From contig OY720100.1 in assembly GCA_963082875.1 (NCBI GenBank), positions 310,001 to 374,000 of the forward strand: a DNA stretch of 64,000 nt. Direction: 5' to 3'. Source of the stretch: Corella eumyota (lineage: Eukaryota; Chordata; Ascidiacea; Phlebobranchia; Corellidae). This document shows, one piece after another, positions 1 through 12,117 of this stretch. Numbering within the stretch: position 1 is the first letter of the stretch; the number at the start of each line of letters is the position of its first letter. Below the pieces are notes generated by a model. The model saw nothing but the letters and a program-made list of their open reading frames with translations. It did not search any database and was not told the DNA's origin. A program made the position numbers and the translations under genes.

Positions 1-3000
1 AAATGTTGTTATAGGTTAATAAGATACAAGTAAAATAATGTTTAATATTGTCATTTAATAGTTTTATATTAGGAGAGGTTCCCTGCCAACATTTAATATA
101 TATAGAAAATAACAACATTAAAACCTAAAGATCCCTACTAAAAACTACACAAAACTACATATTAGTAAAGCACATGCACACTTCCTCATTAAAATGCATT
201 TTTTAACAATGGAATTAATCTTGAACTTAAATAAACAAACAGTTCATTAGAAGTAAATCATTCTCAATATTTCTACAAAATCAAACATAGTAAAAATTAG
301 CACTTATCTGAGTACATCGTTTACAACACAGAAATACTAAAGACCAAATAATGAATGAAAATTAATAATTAAAATAAAACTGTAAAATAAATTAATAAAA
401 ACTAAAATTAGCACTTATACAATAAAAAGCACATTGTACACAACGCAGAAATATTAAAGACCAAATAATGAATGAAAATAACTTTAAAAATAACTTTTCC
501 ATTTTCTTAAAATTTACTTTTTTTGCACAGAAAAGTTTTTTTTTTTTCAAGCAAAATGAACAAAGTTTCCATGATTTCAGGGCCACAACCTAGTTAAATA
601 TAAGTGGGTGTAATTTTATTAAAATCTAATTTAATTATTGGGTAAAATTATCAACATTTTTAAAAATAATTTTAACAAATACTTATAAACCTTATAAAAT
701 CACTAATATTTATGTAAACTAAAAACTTACATTATTTGATGCTTCAGTTACATTGTTACTTGAAAGTGGTTGATTATAATCTCCTAAATAAAAACAAATT
801 GACAGTTGAAATAACATGTTTTAGAGGGTTTAAACTAACGTGTTTTAGGGGTTTGTATTTGTGTTTAAATTTTAAAGTTTATCTTCTTGCCTAGTAAAAT
901 GTAAATGTATGCCTTAAAAATTATCAACCATTTAAAAAAAAAATTTGAAAATAGAATGTTACAAAAAAAAAATTTAATAACTAATCTACAAAAATAAAGG
1001 TAGTCTTAAAAGTGTCAAAAACCTCTTTTATTGGTAGTTAGCTTTAGTTTATTCTAGTAAAGAAATTTAAATATAGTAAATATGTTTGTCCTATAGTAAA
1101 TATGTTTAAATAATGTTGAATAGTAAACAAAACTTACAGTTCCATATTTGGAACTTTTTTGCTTGCTTTCCTCAATAGATGTTCCCCATCCTCAGTAAAA
1201 CCACAATCCCATTACATCTAAGTATTGAATGTTGTGGAGGCATGATGTGAAAGCAACAGCACACTCATATCCAAGATTGTTGTGGCTAATATCCAACCTT
1301 TGCATCTAAAATATTTAAACTTTAATTAAAATTTATTATTAGCACACCAATAGTTTAAATAAAGTTTTGTTGTTAAATTATAATTTGTATATGAATAACT
1401 TTAATGAAATATTGTTAAATGTTTAAAATTGAATTTGTTTAATATAACTTAAAAAAATAATAATTGTTAAATTTAAACATTTTCTAAAGATTTAAATTGT
1501 TCTTGTGGTTAGGTTAAATGTTGCATTTATTAATTTTTAAAACTTTTAATTTTCAAATAATTTGATTCTGGAAAAACACTAAAACTTATTTTAGTAAACA
1601 TTAATACAATAGATTGTAACTTAACAATGGAGCATTGTTAAAGTTAATGGGCATTGTGACTGTTTAACTTTTTTACAAAATTATAAATTTAATAAAAATT
1701 AAAGTTTTGTTTAAACAAATCAATTTTAATATTAAATGTTTAACTTTATCTAAAACAAAATTTATATTTTACTTAATTTAAAAATTATTCTAATTCAAAT
1801 AATTAATTTAAAACAACTATTAGTCCGATAATTATTGAATCAGTAAATTTAATTGTTGTAGTTAATTTTAGTAAGTGAAGTTAAACTTTAAGTTAAAATA
1901 AAATAACTTAAACTACTAATTAACATAAATTAAAAATAATATTAATAAAATAAATTCATTAATACTCTTAAATTATACCAGAAATTTAATCATAACCATT
2001 TTATTGATTTTTAATTATTTCAAAATAGGAAAAATACAAAACTTAATTTTATTTAAATATAATACAATAAATTGTAACTTAACAATGACCCATTGTTAAA
2101 ATTTATGGGCATTGTGACTTTTTTTACTTCTTGTTAATAAAATTGAAAATAAGTTTGTGTTTATATTTTTATAAACTAAATAAAAAAGTTTTGTTGTTAC
2201 ATAAAGTAATTTTAATATTAAATGTTATTTAAATCTAGTGCTTGTTTAAATAATTAATCTTTAAATACCAAGCAATAAAGTAATGCACTTACAGTATTCG
2301 TTAGTTTTAAACAACCTCTAGCAATGGCCAATCCACCAACTTCTGTGATGTTACAGTCACTAATATCAAGTTCCTCAAACTTGTCAATAACCTCACCCAG
2401 TAATGTTGCAGCTTCATCCCCAATTTCGTTCCATGATAAGTTCAACTTTATCTAATACAAAATTTATAATTTACTTAATTAAAAGTTACTTTAATTAAAA
2501 TAACTGAGATAAAAACTGTTTAACAAAACACTTTATAAAAATAATAATAACTAAAATTTTGAATTAACACAAAAATGACCAATATTTAATTTTTGCTAAT
2601 TTGTTATTTATTTAGAATATTTAAACTTTAATTAAAATTTACTTATTATCACACTTATTGTTTTAAAAAAATTTTACTGTTAATTTATAAATGTTTTTAA
2701 TAAATGAGCCAAAATATTTAAATGTTTAAAACTGAATTTGTTTAATGCCACTAAAAATAATGTATTAATTGTTAAATTTAATTATTTTTGTTTATTTTAA
2801 GTTTAAAATTCTCCAAAAGTTAATAAAGTAAAATTTTGTTTTAAATATTTCTTTAAAACTTTTAACTTTTAAATAATTTGATCCTGAGGAAATACAAAAA
2901 ATAATTTTATTTAAATATAATACAATAAATTGTAACTTAACAATGACCCATTGTTAAAGTTAATGGGCATTGTGACCGTTTTTACTTCTTGCTATAAAAT

Positions 3001-3517
3001 TGAAAATAAATTTGTGTTTATATTTCTATAAACTAAATAAAAAAGTTTTGTTTTTACATAAAGTAATTTTAATAATAAATGTTATTTAAATCTAGTGCTT
3101 GTTTAAATAATTAATCTTTAAATACCAAGCAATAAAGTAATGTACTTACAGGATGTGTTAGTTTTGAACAACCTCTAGCAATGGCCAATCCACCAACTTC
3201 TGTGATGTTACACCTCCTAATATTAAGTTCCTCAAACTTGTCAATAACCTCACCCAGTAATGTTGCAGTTCCATCCTCAAGTTTGTTCAATGATAAGTCC
3301 AACTTTATCTAAAATAAAATTTATATTTTACTTAATTTAAAGATTACTTTAATTTAATTACCTAAGAAAAAGTTTAAAAAATATATTCTTTATAAAATAG
3401 TAATTATGAGCATTTTGAACTAAAATAATAATTACCAACATTTTAATTCTTATTTAAAGCTAGTTTAAATAAATTTAAAATTTAGTTTTGATAACTTTCA
3501 GTAATTTAAGCCCAGAT
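1..3517. repeat. Segmental duplication, block A 3' part (pairs with 25680-29918)
   Basis: The sequence matches 25680-29918 almost line for line in the same orientation, with scattered substitutions and small indels. The match begins at or before base 1 and stops at about 3517, after the shared text gcccagata. The main length difference is the minisatellite block at 26450-27235, which is only about two units long here (near 818-860). From 1 to 1137 there is no clear coding exon. A short spliceable piece near 731-786 (minus) and the region around 580-600 could be 3' noncoding exons of the NLR paralogue. Confidence 0.9.
1138..3308 (-). pseudogene. LRR exons of a decayed NLR gene (copy A)
   Basis: Three minus-strand exons are bounded by TAG acceptors and GTAAGT donors: 3150-3308, 2293-2451 and 1138-1305. 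The first two are 159 nt, phase 0 at both ends, and each encodes 53 residues made of two ribonuclease-inhibitor-type leucine-rich repeats (IKLDLSLNKLEDGTATLLGE and similar). The third begins MQRLDISHNNLG and matches the last LRR exon of the block B gene at 27527-27693. It is one base longer (168 versus 167 nt), which shifts the frame after DVMG and brings an early stop. The NACHT exon that should precede these LRRs is absent (see 3518-7300), so this copy should not make a normal receptor. LRRs of this type bind ligands in NLR proteins; that role is inferred from the family. Confidence 0.8.
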
Positions 3518-4248
3518 ACCGGAGTATGGTTTGACTAGCAACCATATATAATAACCAGTAATATTCTTGTTCTTTCATTGTTATTCTTTATGGCCCAAGG
3601 CGCTGTAAATTATAAGCATTTGAAGAGTGTGCTCCTAAAGCAAAACAACTTAACTGAAGATAGAGATCAGAAAAAAGTGCGACAAGCAAAACCCAAAACC
3701 AATAAGAGTTCGGAGCAGTTTAAACCAAAAAACTTGAAAAGGGGTTTTAAACCTTAGAGTAAAAAACAATTTGTGGCAGCAAGTGTTTCTTTATTTGAAA
3801 TTCTGTTTAAACTTGCAACACTAGACTTAATAGGGCTGATACATCCTTCTAGTTACAAGGAACACAAGTACATCTTGACACTTGAAGATTACTCAACATG
3901 GTACTCAGGAGAGTTGTTGATTTAAATCCACAGAAAGAGTTGCTGAAGCTTTAGTAAATACGTAGTGTAGACTTGACATACCTAAAGAGTTATTAAGTGA
4001 CATGGAAACCAAAGTTTTTTTGAAATGCATGAAGAAACAGAATCCTTATCATTCCATGAGCCATAACCTTGTGGAGAGATTTAATGGTTCGGTAAAGTCC
4101 ATGCTAAAGCGACTTTGTTGTAGAAGTCAAACAAATGGCATCGTTAAATTTTACACATTACCTTTCGCATTTCAGGAGGTGCTGAGTTTACCGGGTTTTA
4201 TCGTTTGAGCAGCTGTATGAAAGAAAGGTGCGGGGGCCAATGCACATC
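3518..4248 (+). mobile_element. Ty3/gypsy-like integrase relic
   Basis: Degenerate plus-strand coding sequence resembles the core of a gypsy-type integrase. One stretch reads like LDLIGLIHPSSYKEHKY, followed by ILTLEDYSTWYSGEL, and a later one contains NLVERFNGSVKSML, the usual position of the catalytic glutamate. No LTRs were recognised. It begins exactly where homology with block B ends, so it was probably brought in with, or after, the loss of the NACHT exon. It is broken in many places and looks old. A DNA transposon has inserted into its right side at a TTAA. Confidence 0.6.
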
Positions 4249-4252
4249 TTAA

Positions 4253-7200
4253 AGGGGAACTAAAAGCAAAACTAGGCCAATTTTATAAAAATAAGTTTAT
4301 TTTTTAAAATTTAATTTCAAAAAACGGATTTTCTAGGGGTTCTGGTTTAAAAGTTATAGGGGGTTACCTTTTTCACAAAAAAAAGTGTTTACCGACGTGG
4401 CGTCATCGTATGGGAAGACGATTTTCATTATCGTTGTTTCTTATGGCTATAAATTTTTAATTAGTGAAATGTCAAGTTCAACTTAATTTTTTTGGGTAAA
4501 AACGTGAAAAATGTTATCTCATATACCTGTTACTAATACTGGTATAGTATGGGAACCAAAAGTTTAAAACTTTAGGCGAATGTTAGCTTTTAATTTCATG
4601 ACAAATATCACCCGTCTGCCTGTTTTTAAGCTAGTAGTCAGGTGGTGAAACAGCGATATAGTGTCCATTTACAGTTGCGGAAACCAATATGATAAACTAA
4701 CTTTACAGTTTAGTTTTATGTAAAGAAACTAATAGTTTTTATAATGTATTTTTAATTGGTCTCTTTCAATAAAAAGCAGTTTTTCTAACCCCTGCTGTGA
4801 GACTGTTAAAACATTAATTTTGGTTTCAGACTGTCAGCAATATCTCTAGATTAACTTACTGCATAGTGAAACAGTGTAGAAGGTTAAAACTTAAGTAATA
4901 TGATAAAGTCCAGATTGCAATGTAACATAGATTACTATGCATATTTAAAAAATAGCCCATATAATCTTAGCTGCATAGGCTGATAGGCAGATGGCCTGAT
5001 AGTCATTTTGTAGGCTTAATTTCATATTTGTATAATTTTTAATTATGGTGGTTATTTGAATATATACCCAAACCTGATATGTATCAATTTAAACTATAAC
5101 ATTGATCTCACAATATTATTTTGTTTACTTAATTAGATTTATATTGTAAAAAAAAAAGGAATTTAGTGGCGAAATTTTAGCTAAGAAATCAAAATTAACA
5201 AAAAGTGTCAATTTCTGTGAGGCTCGAGGGTGTTCAAACTCCTTTTATAACACCAAAAATCTTGAACAACCTGTCCATTTTCATAGATTTCCACAAAACA
5301 ATAAACCTTTGTTAAAGGCTTGGCTGCACAAAATGAAAAGATCAAAAACCCTTGGGGAAAATTCTTTGATTTGCAGTGAGCATTTTGTGCAAGAGGATTT
5401 TGTGTCAAAACTAAAATTTAACTCAGAAGGCAAGGCTGTCATTCAATATACAAATAGGTTAAAGCCTGAGTCTGTACCCTCAATATTTAATTTTTCTTCA
5501 TGCAACTATAAAATATCTGATCGACCGTCAACTTCTAAAGAGCTTGGGAAATCTTCTCGAAGTACACGTTATAAATCGAGGCAAACGAAATCAACAGTAG
5601 GAACTTTTTTAATTAAATACCAATCCTTTTTTAAATGTATTTATTTATCGGCAATTACATAAAAATTTATGAAAAATTTTGTTTTTAGAAATTAAAGAAG
5701 TCAACTGTACACTATTCAGATATTTTTGATGCGCCACAGGTACTTTAACTCAACTCGTAGAAATTCCTTTTTCCGCATTTTTTAAACTAGCCAAGAAGGT
5801 AAATTTTTTTTGAAATTTTAGGAGGATGAGAAAATATCAACTCCTGCCTTTAGTAATGCATCAACACAAACTTTATCGACTGGGCAAATACCCACTATTC
5901 CTTAAATTCATGCTTCAACAAATACTGATTTGGTTACATGTGTTGAAACAGCAATAAACACAAACCATCAATCTTATACTAAACCTAAGGTTTCAAAAGA
6001 ATAAAAAACAGTTTAAAGAAAATATTCAGATGGAAATCCTGGTTCCTTCGCCCTCAAGCAGTAGTCAAAATGATTCCTCCCCATCAGATCACAGTGATTA
6101 CATACCGTCAGAAGCATCAGCATCTACCACATCTTCAGCTGGATCTTGGGAATGGAGTAAGACTGTAGATGTTTTTTCTGGCGTGAAAGTGCTTGTATAT
6201 TTGCAACTGCTTTTAGATCTTTTCAGAACCTGCCACTTTCAAGGTTGTGGTAAAGCTCTACATGAAATTCCGAAAGTAACAAATAGTGGGTTTGCTGTGA
6301 CAGTAATAACCGAATGCGTTGATAGACATTTATACAAATGGCGATCACAACCTCTTACAAATAAACGTTTTTCTTGTAATTTACTTATACCTTCATCTTT
6401 GCTTGGAAACAGCTATTCTGCAATTATGAACATTTGCCAAACTCTAAAAATTCAATGTGAGTCTATAACAAACTGCTACAATCTACAGCGATTATACATT
6501 ATACCTGTTGTTAAACGAATGTGGACAAAGCACAATATGGACCTTCTGGCAATGATAGCTTCTAAAGTGAGGGTAGTGTCTGGAGATTGCAGATTTGATA
6601 GCTCGGGCCATAGTGCTACATTTGGGACATACACCCTTCTTGATCAAGAAACCCGTTTAATATTGGTACAAAAAACTATTCATGTGGCAGAGGTAAAAAA
6701 TAGTTACTGGCTTGAGATCGAAGGATTAAAGCAAGCACTAAATTATCTCAAAGTAAGTAAACATATTGCCCCTTTACTAGTACAAATATTAATTTAACTT
6801 TTTTTGTACTAGGAATCTTGTTTACAAATTAATTGCATTGCTACTGATATGCATCCTGGAATACAAAAGATGCTCAGAGATGAGTTTCCCCATATAAACC
6901 ATCAGTTTGACCTATGGCATATTGCAAAAAATTTAAAAAAGCGACTACTGAAATCTAAAAATCCTATGGTTATTAAGTGGACAAAAGCAATTATAAATCA
7001 CCTATGGTATTCAGTTTCTACATGTAATAAAGATGCAATCTTATTAAAAGAAAAGTGGTGTTCTTTGGTGTATCACATCCAAAACAAACATAGTTGGATA
7101 TCTTATGAAAAAATTCCATGCCTGTGAGCACCCACCATTGATTACTTTTGAACAAAAAAATAAAGAGTGGGTAAACTCACAAAGCCCGGCTTTGGAAATT

Positions 7201-7300
7201 ATAAAAACAGCAGTACTAAGGCCAGCTTTTTTGAAGTCTCTTGAAAGGGTATTTATTTTTTCTATACTGTTTAAAAAAATCATTTTATTTTAAAACAAAC
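4253..7300 (+). mobile_element. THAP-transposase DNA transposon (Kolobok-like), 3' truncated
   Basis: A TTAA at 4249-4252 is followed by a terminus beginning AGGGGAACTAAAAGC, which fits a TTAA-duplicating element. Inside lie a THAP zinc finger and a DDE-type transposase. THAP fingers together with TTAA target sites are hallmarks of the Kolobok superfamily; piggyBac also uses TTAA but carries no THAP finger. No matching right terminus or second TTAA was found. The coding region stops at an apparent intron donor near 7250, and homology to block B resumes at about 7367, so the 3' end has been lost. The family name is inferred; the truncation is seen directly. Confidence 0.65.
5150..7250 (+). pseudogene. 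THAP-domain DDE transposase, decayed
   Basis: Exon 1 (about 5150-5590) encodes a THAP C2CH finger: C-x4-C in FCEARGC, the conserved HRFP and LKAW positions, and C-x2-H in ICSEHF. A short exon (about 5687-5740), then one from 5821, then a long one (about 6030-6750) follow. The long exon contains VVSGDCRFDSSGH, which I take as the first catalytic aspartate region. After a 6751-6811 intron the text continues with IATDMHPGIQKML and HQFDLWHIAKNLKK, the second aspartate and the conserved HxxD block. In-frame stops around 5900-6005 and a one-base shift near 7095-7105 (the frame change just before KKFHACEH) show it is dead. The C-terminus, where the last acidic residue should lie, is missing. Confidence 0.7.
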
Positions 7301-7541
7301 TTAAGATGTTATATATATTATAATATCAACTACTGAACTAGCCTTACACATATATAGTGCTATTTTTTTGACAAATTTAGTCACTTTTGCTTTTACTAAA
7401 TACATAAGCAGATTAAAATTACCAAACTTAATAAAGACATTTACATTTGATGCAAGATTAAACTGTGGAGTCAGTCTACTTATATCAAAGATAAACAAAA
7501 ACCAAAAACACTTCCATATTATAAACAAGATTTAAATTTAC

Positions 7542-8908
7542 CTTTATTTTGTCTTCTTCTTGGTTCTGGAACAACCTCATGTGGATCTGGAGTTTGTGAT
7601 TCTTCCGGTTGTTCCTTTATAAACAGTAAAATTGTGGTTAGGTAACTACAAAGATTTTTTTATAATTACCAGTCATATTTATTATTCAAACTATGTCCAA
7701 AATTTTATTAATAATTATAAACAATATTTAAACACTGTTATTTAGTTTAAACATGTTTACATTTATTGACAACTTTTAAAACCTGATTTAAAGCTAAGGA
7801 TCTCGGTTGTACATTTTCATTAGAAGTAGAACCTTTTAAAGTAAATAATATTGAATTAAAATAGTGTTTCTTACAGGTGGTATTATAGTGCAATAATATA
7901 ATACATTTATTATACTTAAAGATCCCAATAATCTGTTAATCGTTAATTAACAAAGTTAACTTTGAAAATCGATATTAAACTTATTAATCTCCATTGCATT
8001 ACGCTTTTTTTAATATAAGTTCATTAATCAAATTTTTTTACTAATAAACAATGCTAAGATAGGGGAGGAATATATGCAAAATATCGTCGTTTATCGGCCA
8101 ACTGGCTGCCGTTTTCTGAATACCATGCCAGCTTTAAATATTTTTAAACTTACATTTGTTTAGTTAAAATATCAACTATGGTCTAAATTATTGTATTTTT
8201 AAAAATAAGATTGTTTTTTGTTTGTTTTAATTAAGTTTTAAGGTTATGGTTATCAATAACTAAGCAGTGATAACAAGTTAATATATTGTGTAACAAAAAA
8301 CCATTTAATAAAGTTACTTTTTAGGTTAGCTGTGCCCACCTATAATTACATTAAAACCTGAACAGTTAGTTTCGAATGGTAATAAATATTTTACAACAAC
8401 CAACATTTGATTATGTTAATAATAAGATTAGTGACAAATAAACAATTTAATAATTGTTAAAAGTTGACTTCACAGCCTAATTCTACAGTTACTATACCCA
8501 AACTAAATCAGTGTTTAGAATTATATAATGTTATTGACCAGATGATATATTTATATTATCATAGACAGATCATAGACAAGCATAGAATATTTAAAAAATA
8601 TTAGAAACACTTCCATAAAATAAACAAGAATAAAACTTACCTTCAAATTGTCTTCTTCTTGGTTCTGGATCAACCTCATGTGGATCTGGGGTTTGTGATT
8701 CTTCAGGTTGTTCCTTTATAAACAGTAAAACTTTGGTAACTACCAACATTTCTAATGATTACCAGTCATATTTATTGTTGAACAAGATCTTATGACCCAA
8801 TTTATATCAGTGTTTAACTTTTATTTGAGTAAGTATCGAATAATTTTAAAGTTAAAACCTGATTTAAGCCAGAAGTTCTTGGCCGTTCATTTTCATTTGA
8901 AGTGGAAC
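7542..8908 (-). pseudogene. Two copies of the two-exon 41-residue module, NLR copy A
   Basis: Minus-strand exon pairs lie at 8859-8908 plus 8641-8713, and at 7783-7832 plus 7542-7614. Each pair is 50 nt (phase 1 to 0) followed by 73 nt (phase 0 to 1), so a pair adds 41 residues and can be repeated without a frame change. Products resemble STSNENVQPRSLALNQ followed by EQPEESQTPDPHEVVPEPRR. The module is rich in Pro, Glu, Gln and Arg and matches no domain I know. The last exon ends in phase 1 and should join the NACHT exon. That exon is missing, and the next exons available (the LRRs) start in phase 0, so splicing past the gap breaks the frame. Confidence 0.75.
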
Positions 8909-9064
8909 CTTTGATGTAGATACACAAGTTAATTAGAGCTAACTTTTATACTTGATATGAAATAACAAAAAACAACAAAAAACTTTAAAATATAAAAATT
9001 AGTTGGCAAACTCCTAATGTTGTGTTGAAAGTAAAAATCAATTACAAATTTTTCGTTGTAAATA

Positions 9065-9265
9065 TCTTTATTTTTAATGTGGGAAGGTAGAATGCGTGAG
9101 TTTGAAATATTATAGATTATGGTTGCCCGATAATTTAGCTGCTGATTAAGTGCTGGCTCAGCAGAAGTTCATACCATTTATAGCTTTTAACTCAACAGCG
9201 CTACAGCATGAGAGCATCGGGATTCGAATTCAGGACCTAATATGGTTTAGGTACACCATGCTGCC
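9065..9265 (-). repeat. tRNA-derived SINE
   Basis: Read on the minus strand it starts with a tRNA-like head: a box A-like GCAGCATGGTGTACC and a box B-like ATTCGAATCCCG. A shared body follows, containing GAACTTCTGCTGAGCCAGCA. The body recurs at about 13610, 23945, 39320, 43015 and 53215 in the window. It lies in the intron between exon 3 and the first module of NLR copy A. The head is best preserved here and at 23935-24085. Confidence 0.65.
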
Positions 9266-9698
9266 GATTCAAAATAAAGCCCGAAATCGTAAATGAAACA
9301 AACTGACTCTAACTGTACATTATAAAAGTCCTGATTGTAAGTATTATTTAATTTTGCATCACAAACAACTTAAATTTCTTGAGTTAGGTAAATAATTTAA
9401 CTAGTTTCATGCAATATTTAAAGGGCAGTTAACACCTCGTTTATATTTAAATTGTTTTATATTTGCTTAAACTATTATGCTCAACCCCATTTACATATTT
9501 AATGTAGTATTTTGTACATCATTATTATATAAGTCATCATCTTTTAATTCTGATTATTGAGTAAATTTATAAAAATCAAACATAATTTAACAATATAAGG
9601 TTAATAATTTACTAGCACAGTTTTTTTAACTCTCCTATCAGATCAAAAATGCAATTTTCAGAATATAATTATGTATTGTGAAAATAACTTAAAAATAC

Positions 9699-9866
9699 CT
9701 GTTTGAGGAAATGTAGAATTGTATATTGAAGCCCCAGGCATGAATGCTCCACCATATTGCTCATGGTGAGTGATGTTTTCATGGTGGGTGATGTTTTGAG
9801 TGATCTCGTTTTGATGAAAATCACGAATTACGTTGACTTGTGGGTTAATAAAGTTTATCATAGCAT
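9699..9866 (-). pseudogene. NLR copy A exon 3
   Basis: A 168-nt minus exon with ATAG acceptor and GTATTT donor, phase 1 to phase 1. It matches exon 3 of the block B gene (39513-39662) but is 18 nt longer because the hexapeptide NITHHE is present twice. The product ends in EQYGGAFMPGASIYNS. There is no recognised domain. The frame is open. Confidence 0.7.
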
Positions 9867-10825
9867 CTATAATAAAATTAATTTAATATTATTAATAAAA
9901 TTTGCATTGCTAATATGTTGCATAGAATAATGTTTTGTTAGGTTTATAAATAAACTAAGACTTGGTCTAGGTCGGCATAATGAAACTCGTTAAATTTAAC
10001 GATCTTGCTAATGCTTCAAAATTTAACGAGTTATCTTGCTCGTTAACTAATTACAAAACCACCTAGTTCATTAAAAATAAGAGAGTACAAAAAAAGGATT
10101 TCTTGCTACGTAAAGGGACAATTCTTACATTTTTACTGGATATCTCGGGGCTACATCAGAGCGGTGATGTTAAAATTTTATCCACAGGGGTGCTTTTATA
10201 TTGACATGTTATAATGAAAAGTTAAGGCTATAGTGGATAGCCCAGCAATAGTCCATTTGTATGGTAATTTGATAATATGGTAAATGTTTATAAAACACAT
10301 TTACTAACAAAACAAAATATAGTTATTTTATATATATACTTAAAAAAAACTTTAACCGGCACAAGAAAACCACGACTAAAGATTAAACAGTTTGGTTATA
10401 TCATCTATTTCAAAATAATGTTTTCCTTCGAATCCTTTATGTTTAAATGCTAAATTAAATTGAGTTTGGCAGATTGTTCAGTTTAAGGTTTCATGGCATT
10501 ATATGTTAAGCATTTATTACACCAATTGTATATGTAACAATTTATATTAATAAGTGACAGTATATTTATAAACTTAAATATATATCTTAGATGTAAAGTG
10601 ATAACCAAGACAAAATACTTCTTGCTAAGTTAATGAATAGTAAATTCTACTCGCTAAATTTTGCCCAATCTCATTCGTGAAATTTGATATTTTTTGTTTC
10701 GTAATACCCATTTTCTCACTTGCCAATAATAACAAGATCGTTAACTTAACAAGTTTTGTAATGTCGGCCCTGGTTTCTATTGTCAGGCAAACCCAATCAT
10801 ATAAAATTCACAAACAAAAACTTAC

Positions 10826-10901
10826 TTGGAGGCAAATTCCTTGAAATCTCCGCAAAATCACCGCCAGAAATATTTAAACTAACTGGTCCTGCTTGCAAGT
10901 T
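10826..10901 (-). pseudogene. NLR copy A exon 2
   Basis: A 76-nt minus exon (acceptor TTTTACAG, donor GTAAGT), phase 0 to phase 1, encoding NLQAGPVSLNISGGDFAEIS and a few more residues. It matches block B exon 2 (40629-40704). The frame is intact here, but the gene as a whole lacks its NACHT exon. Confidence 0.7.
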
Positions 10902-11133
10902 CTGTAAAATTTATGTTAATTTTAATAAATGTAACATCACTATAGTAACACAACCTTATCCAAACACTTAAAATAATAAAATTTAAGGATTAATATTCTT
11001 ATAACAGCCATAAAGTTTTAAATTCGTTTCCCTTTAACCCTTTTTTTAAATATATTTAGTAACCTTGTACTATTAGATGGTTTGGGGAAATTTTAATTAT
11101 AAACCTTAGTATAGATTTAAGTAAATAAAATAC

Positions 11134-12117
11134 CTGAGTATTTAAATTCGATTCTGGATCATTATTGTTTGGAAACTCTGGATCATTATTGGCTGGTAAC
11201 TCTGGATCATTATTGTCTGGCAACTCTGGATCATTATTGTCTGGCAACTCTGGATCATTATTGTCTGGCAACTCTGGATCATTATTGGCTGGTAACTCTG
11301 GATCATTATTGTCTGGCAACTCTGGATCATTATTGTCTGGCAACTCTGGATCATTATTGTCTGGCAACTCTGGATCATTATTGTCTGGCAAATCTGGATC
11401 ATTATTGTCTGGCAACTCTGGATCATTATTGTCTGGCAACTCTGGATCATTATTGTCTGGCAACTCTGGATCATTATTGTCTGGCAAATCTGGATCATTA
11501 TTGTCTGGCAACTCTGGATCATTATTGTCTGGCAAATCTGGATCATTATTGTCTGGCAACTCTGGATCATTATTGTCTGGCAACTCTGGATCATTATTGG
11601 CTGGTAACTCTGGATCATTATTGTCTGGCAACTCTGGATCATTATTGTCTGGCAACTCTGGATCATTATTGTCTGGCAACTCTGGATCATTATTGTCTGG
11701 CAAATCTGGATCATTATTGTCTGGCAACTCTGGATCATTATTGTCTGGCAACTCTGGATCATTATTGTCTGGCAACTCTGGATCATTATTGTCTGGCAAA
11801 TCTGGATCATTATTGTCTGGCAACTCTGGATCATTATTGTCTGGCAACTCTGGATCATTATTGTCTGGCAACTCTGGATCATTATTGTCTGGCAACTCTG
11901 GATCATTATTGTCTGGCAACTCTGGATCATTATTGTCTGGCAACTCTGGATCATTATTGTCTGGCAAATCTGGATCATTATTGTCTGGCAACTCTGGATC
12001 ATTATTGTCTGGCAACTCTGGATCATTATTGTCTGGCAACTCTGGGTTATTATTGGCTGGCAACTCTGGATCATTATTGTTTGGCAACACTGGATCATCC
12101 GATTCAGTTTCCTCCAT
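11134..12117 (-). pseudogene. NLR copy A exon 1: 39 octapeptide repeats
   Basis: The chosen start is ATG at 12117, giving MEETESDDPVLP. After 7 residues come 39 eight-residue units, consensus DPELPDNN with D/A at position 6, then DPESNLNTQ and a CAG/GTATTT donor, for 984 nt in all. The repeat is a perfect-phase 24-bp minisatellite. Because 24 is divisible by 3 and the unit lacks stops in several frames, long open frames also appear on the plus strand; these are side effects. The minus frame is preferred because it starts with an ATG, ends at a donor in the right phase, and joins exon 2. The tract is acidic and Pro/Asn-rich and is probably unstructured. Confidence 0.75.

Noticed and set aside
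11160-12070. CRISPR-like array
   Set aside because: The 24-bp units are directly contiguous with no unique spacers, are coding, and lie in a eukaryotic gene. The 22-bp array at 26620-27235 is rejected for the same reasons.
1138-12117. A NACHT-less but functional short NLR from block A
   Set aside because: The last module exon ends in phase 1 and the LRR exons begin in phase 0, and the last LRR exon is also frameshifted.
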